In this document: one piece after another, positions 42,301 through 48,204 of the stretch
How positions within the stretch are numbered: the first letter of the stretch is position 1
Layout: every line of letters begins with the position of its first letter
Source of the DNA: an uncultured Bacteroidia bacterium
GTDB lineage: Bacteria; Bacteroidota; Bacteroidia; Bacteroidales; F082
Length of the DNA stretch: 64,000 nucleotides
Direction: 5' to 3'
Assembly: GCA_902785755.1 (NCBI GenBank)
Contig: CACZZO010000009.1
Span: 62,001 to 126,000 of the forward strand
Position numbers and translations under genes: made by a program
Notes under the pieces: model-generated
The model's database searches: none
What the model was told of the DNA's origin: nothing
Seen by the model: the letters and a program-made list of their open reading frames with translations, nothing else

Positions 42301-42759
42301 ATCGTGACCAACATCAATCTTGCAGAAGGCGGCACCGTCACGGGCGGCGGCACTTATCAATACGGAGATCAAGTGACTGTGAACGTGGTGACTGTCGAGG
42401 ATTACGCTTTCAGGAACTGGACGGAAAACGGCGAAGTGGTTTCGGAGGAAAAGACGTATACTTTCACCGCCACGGCCAACCGCAACCTCACGGCCAACCT
42501 TGAATACACCGTTGGCATTGGCGAACATCAAGCCACGACCCTGATTTACCCCAACCCGGCCAGCGACAAACTGACTGTTGAGGCCAACGAAGCCATCGGC
42601 AATGTGGAAATCTACAACCTCATGGGCACTTTGGTCTACAGCCAGAAAGACTGCGCCAACAAAGTGGAAATCAATACATCAGACCTCCAAAGCGGCATCT
42701 ATTTCATCCGTTTGACGAATGACAAGGTGTCGGAAACGAGAAGGTTTGTGAAAGAATAA
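39340..42759 (+). CDS. Gingipain-like C25 cysteine peptidase, T9SS cargo
   Basis: 1139 residues. A signal peptide (KKLSLLLVLAMCTMFAVAQ) and a ~200-residue C25 propeptide-like region (IASLVINPVSYNPAANTLRVFNDIEVEI-like) come first. The peptidase domain has H447 in NYTAHGEETSWSD and C480 in MGNCCLTGNFG; the 33-residue spacing equals that of RgpB His211/Cys244. An Ig-like segment precedes five ~75-residue beta repeats (InlB-B-like) and a C-terminal T9SS type A domain (IYPNPASDKLTV ... LQSGIYFIRL ... RRFVKE). It is an extracellular Arg- or Lys-type protease candidate; the specificity is not readable. Confidence 0.88.
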   Translation: MKKLSLLLVLAMCTMFAVAQNGRIDLRHETKAEITHSDFSTLRATFSYGSIESIEIATQRGTFSEIAIEGTYASGEIGTPELPASHQLLAVPFGATPQVNVISYTTTDYRLSDYGIGTLIPHQPSVRKDQNLDEVEFVYNAAAYQTRSLATMPEATIEVQGTMRGIRIGSLVINPVSYNPAANTLRVFNDIEVEINFVGADRAETERMLLNTYSPYFDIVYKQMFNYRQIMDVYDDHPDLMAYPVHMIVITPENYISALQPWINWKIQKGFDVNVVTTAQAGGNYNAIQSYVQNLYNTGVSQGATPTFVILVGDTGQVPGKTSGNATQKVTDLYYGSIDNDYFPDMFYSRMSAENTNQVTAIVNKILQYEQYTMPDPSYLSNVTLIAGWDSYWNPRIGQPTINYATTYYYNTAHGFTTVNAHLNQSQYPGCYNALSTGVGFVNYTAHGEETSWSDPYFSVSNVNALTNTNKYFLAMGNCCLTGNFGYSQPCFGEAMLRGENKAAYSYIGSCPVTYWYEDYYFGVGATTVMNQTPTQQNTATGVYDGIWMDETYNTVSSITFLGNLAVCYAHAGNYQTSTTPLYYWQAYHVLGDGSIMPYRVNPTPNNVSHASSIPSGSSNFAVNAQAGSYVGISQNNVLKGAALVPASGSVNVPVSGITSGQPVKIVVTKPQRQPYMQDITVGGGGGTTYNITVSANPTNGGTVAGGGTYNQGQSCTVTATANSGYTFNNWTENGNVVSTQANYTFNVNSNRTLVANFTAQTQQYNITVSANPTNGGTVTGGGSYNQGASCTVSATANSGYTFNNWTENGNVVSSQANYTFTVNGNRTLVANFTAQPQNYTISVSANPAESGTVTGGGSYQQGQTCTVHATPATGYNFVRWTENGSSVSTNPNYSFTVTGNRTLVAQFEGQSYYIATNSNPSNGGTTSGNGLYTHGQQCTITATPAEGYAFEKWTEGGSQVSTDASYTFTVTSGHNFVANFTVQTFEIVTNINLAEGGTVTGGGTYQYGDQVTVNVVTVEDYAFRNWTENGEVVSEEKTYTFTATANRNLTANLEYTVGIGEHQATTLIYPNPASDKLTVEANEAIGNVEIYNLMGTLVYSQKDCANKVEINTSDLQSGIYFIRLTNDKVSETRRFVKE
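41407..42516 (+). repeat. Five in-frame 225-bp InlB-B-like repeats
   Basis: The repeats begin near 41407, 41632, 41857, about 42080 and about 42295. The first three are exactly 225 bp apart. Each encodes the pattern NPxxGGTVxGGGxYxxGxxCTVxATxxxGYxFxxWTENG...YTFxVxxNRTLVANF. Copies 1 and 2 are nearly identical at the DNA level, so recent duplication or gene conversion is likely. Confidence 0.85.
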
Positions 42760-42789
42760 AAAAGGATTTGTTTTTCATTGGTTTTGTTT

Positions 42790-42818
42790 GTGGAGATGCC
42801 GTTTTACGGTGTCTCCAC
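42790..42818 (+). terminator. Terminator between convergent genes
   Basis: GTGGAGATGCCG and CGGTGTCTCCAC pair (two G-U) around a short loop and are followed on the plus strand by ATTTTTATT. The stem overlaps the last codons of the minus-strand exporter gene. Confidence 0.75.
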
Positions 42819-43730
42819 ATTTTTATTATGTGCCGCCGCACGGCTTTGGTTGACAATCCAAACGCCAGTGAAAACCAGCACCATAGCCACTAATTTCTTC
42901 CAAGTGATGCGGTCCAAGCCAATGGCAATGCTGATGAGCGTGGCAATGATGGGTTGCACATAATTGTACATGCTAACCAAGGTCGGACGCAGCCTTTTCT
43001 GCCCGACGGGAATCAGGAAATAGGCGACGAAAGTGGCGAAAACCACCACATACGCAACCTGCCACAATATCTTGCCATCCATCTGGCCGAAAGGCAGTTG
43101 GAAGAAATGCCGCGCATTGAACGGCCAGGCCACCAACATCGAGAAAAGAAACATCCATTTCATGAAAGTGACCACATTGTATTTCGTAATCAGTGGGCGG
43201 AAAATGCCAAGATAGAGTGCGAAAGTCAGGGCGTTGAGGATGGTGAGTACAATACCCATAGGCTTGGTTTCCGTTGCGCCGCCGCCAAGTCCTACCGAAT
43301 TGAAAATCAGTAATAAAACACCCGCCAAACTCACCAAAACGCCCCCGATTTTCTTGAAAGTGATAGGCTCTTTCAAGACGATGGCCGCCACAAACATGGT
43401 CATAATCGGCGTGCAGGTGTTGGTGATGCTCAAATCGATGGAGGTCGTCATGGTGATGGCCTTCAGAAAACTCATCTGCGTCAGGAAAAGGCCGAGCATG
43501 GATGCCACAAAGATTTGCAGCAAATCCTTCAGCGGCACCTTTTCCTTGGGCATGAAAAGCGACAAGAGCCAAAACAAAAGGGCGGCTCCTGTCGCTCTCA
43601 GGCAAAACAAATCCATCGGGCTCAACACATGTGCGTTGGAGATGTTCTTGCAGCACACGATGTTGAACCCGAAGATGCAGTAGGCACCAAAGCACGCGAG
43701 GTGCCCGATGAGTGTTGACTTGTTATTCAA
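42804..43730 (-). CDS. EamA/DMT-family transporter
   Basis: A 308-residue membrane protein with ten hydrophobic helices in two EamA halves. The first contains FGAYCIFGFNIVCCK ... SITNTCTPIMTMFVAAIVLKEPITFKKIGGVLVSLAGVLLL. The second ends YVQPIIATLISIAIGLDRITWKKLVAMVLVFTGVWIV. Such proteins export amino acids or other metabolites; no substrate is inferable. Its start overlaps the nitroreductase stop by 8 bp, so the two are translationally coupled. Confidence 0.85.
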   Translation of the reverse strand: MNNKSTLIGHLACFGAYCIFGFNIVCCKNISNAHVLSPMDLFCLRATGAALLFWLLSLFMPKEKVPLKDLLQIFVASMLGLFLTQMSFLKAITMTTSIDLSITNTCTPIMTMFVAAIVLKEPITFKKIGGVLVSLAGVLLLIFNSVGLGGGATETKPMGIVLTILNALTFALYLGIFRPLITKYNVVTFMKWMFLFSMLVAWPFNARHFFQLPFGQMDGKILWQVAYVVVFATFVAYFLIPVGQKRLRPTLVSMYNYVQPIIATLISIAIGLDRITWKKLVAMVLVFTGVWIVNQSRAAAHNKNVETP

Positions 43731-44379
43731 TCCAGTAGACGTAATTCTCCTTGCGCGGCTTGGCTTCGGGATAGTCGCCGTTCACATAGCCGAGGATGCA
43801 ATTGCCGATGCCGACATACTTTTCGGTATCGATGCCAAGTCCAGCGAGGATGGCTTTGCCTTCATCGGTCGCAAAGACTTCTTTGGCGCGATGAATCCAG
43901 CATGAGCCTAAGCCTTTGGCATGGGCAGCATTGAGCAGGTTGCCCATGACGAGCGAGCCGTCTTCCTTCCACGTCATGGCGGCGGTGGTGTCGGCCAACA
44001 CGACCAGAACCACGGGCGCACCATAGAACGGGTCCATGTCGTTGTCAGGACCGAAAACGGCGGCGTTGAGCTTGCTCAGCCTGTCGCGCACCTCACGATT
44101 GGTGACAGCGATGATGATGGGGGCTTGGCGGTTCATGCCCGTCGGGGCGTAGGTGCCAGCCTTGCAGATTTCTTCGATGACCTCGCGCGGAGGCACTTCG
44201 TCGGTGTAGCTGCGCACGCTGCGGCGCGTCAGCAGGTCTTGCATGGTGGTGTTCATGGTTGTTGCTTCTTTAGTGTTTTCGTTTGTTCCATTGGATGCTG
44301 AGCTTGTCGAAGCGTCCTTGTTGCAGCAGCCGCTGACGAGCAGGGCAAGGGCTGCGATGATTAATGTAAGTTTTTTCAT
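43723..44379 (-). CDS. Nitroreductase with lipoprotein signal
   Basis: 218 residues from ATG 44379. The N-terminus MKKLTLIIAALALLVSGCC is a lipoprotein signal, followed by a Ser/Thr/Asn-rich linker. The enzyme domain starts MQDLLTRRSVRSYTDEVPPREVIEEICKAGTYAPTGMNRQAP, the FMN-binding nitroreductase signature, and continues to GLGSCWIHRAKE. Cytoplasmic location is the rule for this family, so the lipid signal is unusual. The linker holds a dispersed GAGCTTGTCGAA repeat (44297-44313). An internal ATG just before the enzyme domain could also give a cytosolic form. Confidence 0.82.
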   Translation of the reverse strand: MKKLTLIIAALALLVSGCCNKDASTSSASNGTNENTKEATTMNTTMQDLLTRRSVRSYTDEVPPREVIEEICKAGTYAPTGMNRQAPIIIAVTNREVRDRLSKLNAAVFGPDNDMDPFYGAPVVLVVLADTTAAMTWKEDGSLVMGNLLNAAHAKGLGSCWIHRAKEVFATDEGKAILAGLGIDTEKYVGIGNCILGYVNGDYPEAKPRKENYVYWIE

Positions 44380-44409
44380 ATTAATGTTAATGTAATTTGT
44401 TCTGTTCGG

Positions 44410-44417
44410 CAAAGGTA
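44410..44417 (-). promoter_or_regulatory. Promoter -7 element of the nitroreductase-exporter operon
   Basis: The minus strand reads TACCTTTG followed by CCGAAC. It overlaps the in-frame upstream ATG at 44412, so translation must begin at 44379. Confidence 0.65.
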
Positions 44418-44426
44418 GGGATTATT

Positions 44427-45482
44427 TCATTCAAACAAACTCATCTCTCCGGATGGCTTAATCCTCGTTTTCCCCAAGTGCTTATAAGCCAAATCGGTAC
44501 ATTCGCGGCCACGGGGCGTGCGCATAATGAAACCTTCTTGGATAAGGAACGGCTCGCAAACCTCCTCGATGGTGCCGGGGTCCTCGCCTACCGCCGTGGC
44601 GATGGTGTTCACGCCGACGGGGCCGCCCTTGAACTTGTCGATGATGGTGGAGAGAATCTTGTTGTCCATATCGTCGAGGCCGTGCTCGTCCACGTTGAGG
44701 GCCTTCAGGCCGATGCGGGCGATGTCGATGGTGATGGTGCCGTCGCCTTGTATTTGGGCGAAGTCGCGGACGCGACGCAACAAAAGGTTGGCGATACGCG
44801 GCGTGCCTCGGCTGCGTCGCGCAATCTCGAAGGCCGCCGTGTCGTCGATGGGCACGCGCAAAATGCTCGCCGAGCGTTTCACGATTTTGGCCAAAGTGTG
44901 TGCATCGTAATATTCGAGGCGTAAATTGATGCCAAAGCGCGAGCGCAAAGGTGCCGTCAGCAGGCCGCTTCGGGTGGTGGCTCCAATTAATGTAAATGGA
45001 TTCAACGTGATTTGGATGCTACGCGCACTCGGACCCGTTTCAATCATAATGTCGATGCGGAAGTCCTCCATGGCGGAATAGAGATATTCTTCCACCACGG
45101 GACTCAAGCGGTGAATCTCGTCAATGAACAGCACGTCGTTGGGTTCAAGGCTGGTGAGCAAGCCCGCAAGGTTGCCCGGCTTGTCTAAGACGGGGCCTGA
45201 AGTCATCTTCATGCCCACGCCCAACTCATGCGCGATGATGTGCGAAAGCGTTGTCTTGCCCAAGCCCGGAGGGCCATGCAGCAAGGTATGGTCGAGGGCT
45301 TCGCCTCGCTGGGCGGCGGCTTTCACGAAAACACGCAGGTTGTCAACCACTTGCTTTTGTCCGGCAAAACTATCAAACAAGTCGGGGCGCAGGGCGTTTT
45401 CGAGGTCTTTCTCGGCCTTGCTCAAATGGGAAGCGTTGGCATCAAGGTTACTGTTCATGGCCATAGCGTTGGGGTAATCCAT
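44427..45482 (-). CDS. ruvB: Holliday junction branch-migration ATPase RuvB
   Basis: A 351-residue protein with the complete RuvB set: [23 protein letters not shown], Walker [14 protein letters not shown], Walker [26 protein letters not shown], sensor [19 protein letters not shown], and the winged-helix [14 protein letters not shown]. It drives branch migration with RuvA in recombinational repair. Start candidates 45482 and 45458 are both in frame; conservation begins after either. A -7 box TATTTTTG lies at 45548-45541 on the minus strand. Confidence 0.95.
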   Translation of the reverse strand: MDYPNAMAMNSNLDANASHLSKAEKDLENALRPDLFDSFAGQKQVVDNLRVFVKAAAQRGEALDHTLLHGPPGLGKTTLSHIIAHELGVGMKMTSGPVLDKPGNLAGLLTSLEPNDVLFIDEIHRLSPVVEEYLYSAMEDFRIDIMIETGPSARSIQITLNPFTLIGATTRSGLLTAPLRSRFGINLRLEYYDAHTLAKIVKRSASILRVPIDDTAAFEIARRSRGTPRIANLLLRRVRDFAQIQGDGTITIDIARIGLKALNVDEHGLDDMDNKILSTIIDKFKGGPVGVNTIATAVGEDPGTIEEVCEPFLIQEGFIMRTPRGRECTDLAYKHLGKTRIKPSGEMSLFE

Positions 45483-45540
45483 GTCCCTTTCAGGGTGATG
45501 TAAAGCAAAAGTTTGGGCATTGTCATTACTATTTCAGCCG

Positions 45541-45587
45541 CAAAAATAATAAAAAACGACGGATTTAGCAGAATAATAGTATTTTTG
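45541..45587. promoter_or_regulatory. Divergent promoters of ruvB and the SPOR-like gene
   Basis: The minus-strand box TATTTTTG (45548-45541) faces ruvB. The plus-strand box TATTTTTG (45580-45587) lies 18 nt before the ATG at 45606. Both are followed by GC, the usual context. Confidence 0.65.
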
Positions 45588-45605
45588 CAGTCTAAAACAT
45601 CCATT

Positions 45606-46010
45606 ATGAAACGACTTTTTTGCCTTTCGGTATTGATGATGATTGCCGCTTTTGCTTTCGCGCAAAACATTGGTTCAGTGAATATTAACCAAGACAGCCG
45701 CATCGACGACCTCATCGCCAAACAGCGAAGACTTTATGTCGTCGACAGTTCGTTCAGCGGCTATCGCATCCATGTTTTCATGGAAATCGGCAACGATGCG
45801 CTTCAACATGCCGAAGAAGTGAAAAGCCAATTTGAAAAAGCTTTCCCCGACATTCCGATTTACCTGACTTATTCGGAGCCGTATTTCCGCTTGCGTGCGG
45901 GCGACTTCCGCAACCGCGTGGAGGCCGAAAAATGCCTGCGCCGCATCAAGCCAAGGTTCAAGGAGGCTTTCGTCACGGCGGACATGATTTATAGGCCGAA
46001 ATTTGATTGA
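45606..46010 (+). CDS. Exported SPOR-like protein
   Basis: 134 residues from ATG 45606, with signal MKRLFCLSVLMMIAAFAFAQ. The mature part has a SPOR-like pattern: SGYRIHVFMEIGNDALQHAEEVKSQFEKAFPDIPIYLTYSEPYFRLRAGDFRNRVEAEKCLRRIK, where YRIHVF and FRLRAGDFRNRxEAE are the typical strand and loop. SPOR domains bind denuded glycan strands at division sites. It is a single-domain, probably periplasmic protein. Its stop codon lies at the edge of the hairpin array. Confidence 0.8.
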   Translation: MKRLFCLSVLMMIAAFAFAQNIGSVNINQDSRIDDLIAKQRRLYVVDSSFSGYRIHVFMEIGNDALQHAEEVKSQFEKAFPDIPIYLTYSEPYFRLRAGDFRNRVEAEKCLRRIKPRFKEAFVTADMIYRPKFD

Positions 46011-46488
46011 TGGAATCGCTTCGCGAGAAATCCTATAAAATCTTATTTCAAAATCAATCAAAAATCCTAATTCATTGATTTTAAATGATTTTTATTTTGA
46101 TTTTTGAAAGATTTCTTGCGAAGCAATCCAAAAACAATCAGCAATTGATGGAATCGCTTCGCGAGAAATCCTATTAAAATCTTATTTCAAAATCAATAAT
46201 CCAAAAACAATCAGCAATTGATGGAATCGCTTCGCGAGAAATCCTATTAAAATCTTATTTCAAAATCAATCAAAAATCTTAATTTATTGATTTTAAATGA
46301 TTTTTATTTTGATTTTTGGAAGATTTCTTGCGAAGCAATCCTAAACAATCAGCAATTGATGGAATCGCTTCGCGAGAAATCCTATAAAATCTTATTTCAA
46401 AATCAATCAAAAATCTTAATTTATTGATTTTAAATGATTTTTATTTTGATTTTTGAATGATTTCTTGCGAAGCAATCCAAAAACAATC
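46008..46488. repeat. Tandem array of long hairpin-forming units (3.5 copies of 138 bp)
   Basis: Units begin TGGAATCGCTTCGCGAGAAA at 46011, 46149, 46222 and 46360. The spacing is 138, 73 and 138 bp, so the second unit has lost about 65 bp of its middle. Each full unit is an imperfect palindrome: GGAATCGCTTCGCGAGAAATC at one end and GATTTCTTGCGAAGCAATCC at the other, with A/T-rich inner arms that also pair. The array fills the space between two convergent genes and includes both stop codons. Confidence 0.9.
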
Positions 46489-47404
46489 AGAATAATTCCT
46501 CTATATTTCGGACGACTATCCCCAACCTAAGCAAAAACGCCTCTTCGGTGGCAAAACCGATGTGCGGCAACATAATGAGATTGGGTGCGCCAAGCAAAGG
46601 ATTTTCAGGCTTCAAAGGCGGTTCGGTACCGTAAACATCGGTGGCGGCAGCGGCAATTTGGCCTTGCTTCAAAGCCTCGGCCAAGGCCGTTTCGTTCACC
46701 ACAGGGCCGCGAGCGGTATTAATTAATATGGTGCTTGGTTTCATCAGGGCGAAGTCCTTCGCGGTGATGAAGTCGCGGGTGTTGGCGTTCAAGGCGATGT
46801 GCAGGGTGACGATGTCCGATTCCTTCAACAAAGTCTCCTTGTCGACGAAAGTCACGCCGGCGACTTGTTTCGGGGTGCGGTTCCAAGCCAGCACCTTGCA
46901 ACCGAAAACGTTGGCAATCTTGGCCACGCGCTGCCCGATGTTGCCCATTCCGATAATGCCGATGGTCTTGCCCCCGATTTCGCGTCCGGGCATAATGCCC
47001 TTGCGGTTGCATTGGCGCGTAATCGCATCGTTTTCAAGCACTTTACGATAAAGGTCTATCATTAATGCGATGGCCAACTCGGCCACGGCCTCGGTGCTGT
47101 AACCTGCCGCGTTTTTCACTACGATGCCGCGACGCTCACATTCCTCCAAGTCGATGTGGTCCAAGCCGGTGAAGGCGATGGAGAGCATTTTCAGGTTGAG
47201 GCAAGCGTCGAGGAAGTCCTTGCGCAGCGGGATGTTGCTTTCGATGACGACTTCCGCACCTTCGGCGCGGCGTTTCAGTTCGTCGAGGTTCTCGTTGCGG
47301 TCGGGATAAACAATCACCTCGTGGCCAGCCTTTTTCAGGCCTTCGCAAGCGGCCTCAATCTGGCTGACTTTCAAGCCCAAAGGCTCCAAAAAGACGATTT
47401 TCAT
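46487..47404 (-). CDS. D-isomer-specific 2-hydroxyacid dehydrogenase
   Basis: A 305-residue NAD-dependent dehydrogenase. The Rossmann motif is TIGIIGMGNIGQRVAKIANVFGCKVLAWNRT. Catalytic residues are Arg in INTARGPVVNE, Glu in DVYGTEPPL and His in LPHIGFATEEA. Substrates of the family include glycerate, lactate and phosphoglycerate; none can be fixed here. The ridA gene lies immediately upstream with a 4-bp overlap, so they form an operon. Confidence 0.88.
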   Translation of the reverse strand: MKIVFLEPLGLKVSQIEAACEGLKKAGHEVIVYPDRNENLDELKRRAEGAEVVIESNIPLRKDFLDACLNLKMLSIAFTGLDHIDLEECERRGIVVKNAAGYSTEAVAELAIALMIDLYRKVLENDAITRQCNRKGIMPGREIGGKTIGIIGMGNIGQRVAKIANVFGCKVLAWNRTPKQVAGVTFVDKETLLKESDIVTLHIALNANTRDFITAKDFALMKPSTILINTARGPVVNETALAEALKQGQIAAAATDVYGTEPPLKPENPLLGAPNLIMLPHIGFATEEAFLLRLGIVVRNIEELF

Positions 47405-47775
47405 TTCGCGGCAATCATTTCGATTTCGACCAAGGCCTTCTTAGGCAGCTCCTTCACGGCGAAGGCGGCGCGGGCGGGATAGTCGCCTTTGAAATACTTG
47501 CCGTACACTGCGTTCATCTCGCCAAAGTAACTCATATCAGCAAGATAGCAAACGGATTTCACCACATTGTCGAAGGTGCAGCCCGCCTCGTTGAGGATGG
47601 CTTCGAGGTTTTTCATGCTTTGCTCGGTTTGGGCAGGAACGCCCTCGGGCATTTCGCCCGTTTCGGGATTGATGGGCAGTTGGCCCGAAATGTAAACGAA
47701 TCCGTTGGCTTCAATGGCCTGACTGTAAGGCCCGATGGCTCCGGGAGCCTTTGTCGTTGCGATAACTTTTTTCAT
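47401..47775 (-). CDS. ridA: RidA-family enamine/imine deaminase
   Basis: A 124-residue protein with the RidA signature: ATTKAPGAIGPYSQAIEANGFVYISGQLPINPETG, VVKSVCYLADMSYFGEMNAVY, and ARAAFAVKELPKKALVEIEMIA, including the conserved Arg and Glu. It detoxifies reactive 2-aminoacrylate from PLP enzymes. The -7 box TATTTTTG at 47823-47816 serves it. Confidence 0.93.
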   Translation of the reverse strand: MKKVIATTKAPGAIGPYSQAIEANGFVYISGQLPINPETGEMPEGVPAQTEQSMKNLEAILNEAGCTFDNVVKSVCYLADMSYFGEMNAVYGKYFKGDYPARAAFAVKELPKKALVEIEMIAAK

Positions 47776-47815
47776 TGCTGTTGATTTTATTGAAAAATTG
47801 ATGGATTTCTGAGTG

Positions 47816-47841
47816 CAAAAATAAGAAAAATGTTACTTTTG
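47816..47841. promoter_or_regulatory. Closely spaced divergent promoters of ridA and the DivIC/FtsL-like gene
   Basis: The minus-strand box TATTTTTG (47823-47816) and the plus-strand box TACTTTTG (47834-47841) are only 10 bp apart, so the two -33 regions overlap and transcription is probably mutually exclusive or shared. The plus-strand box lies inside the upstream open frame, which fixes the next gene's start at 47908. Confidence 0.6.
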
Positions 47842-47907
47842 CAAGTTGAAATATTTAACTGCGTTGAATCAAAGATTTCGACAAGCCTAATATCCAATTC
47901 ATTCATT

Positions 47908-48204
47908 ATGACATTCAAGGAAATACTTCGCAAACTCAACAACCGCTATATGTGGGCCACATTGGCCTTTTTGGTGGTCATCCTTTTCATCGACCAGTTC
48001 AACCTGTTCGAGCAACTCCACCTGCGCCACTCACTGAACGACCAAAAACAGCAAATCGAATATTACGAGGGCGAGATTGCCAAAGACAAGGCCTACCTCG
48101 ATGCCTTGAAGAACGACACCGCCACGATGGAGAAAGTGGCGCGCGAGCAATACCTGATGAAACGCGACAACGAAGTGGTCTATCTAATTGAGACTCAAGA
48201 ATGA
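47908..48204 (+). CDS. Septum formation initiator (DivIC/FtsB-like)
   Basis: 98 residues from ATG 47908: a short cytoplasmic start, one transmembrane helix (MWATLAFLVVILFIDQFNLF) and a coiled coil (LRHSLNDQKQQIEYYEGEIAKDKAYLDALKND), ending VAREQYLMKRDNEVVYLIE. The YLMKRDNEVVYLI ending is the DivIC/FtsB hallmark. It takes part in the divisome FtsQLB complex. Its stop overlaps the ATG of the DUF5686 gene (48201-48204). Confidence 0.87.
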   Translation: MTFKEILRKLNNRYMWATLAFLVVILFIDQFNLFEQLHLRHSLNDQKQQIEYYEGEIAKDKAYLDALKNDTATMEKVAREQYLMKRDNEVVYLIETQE

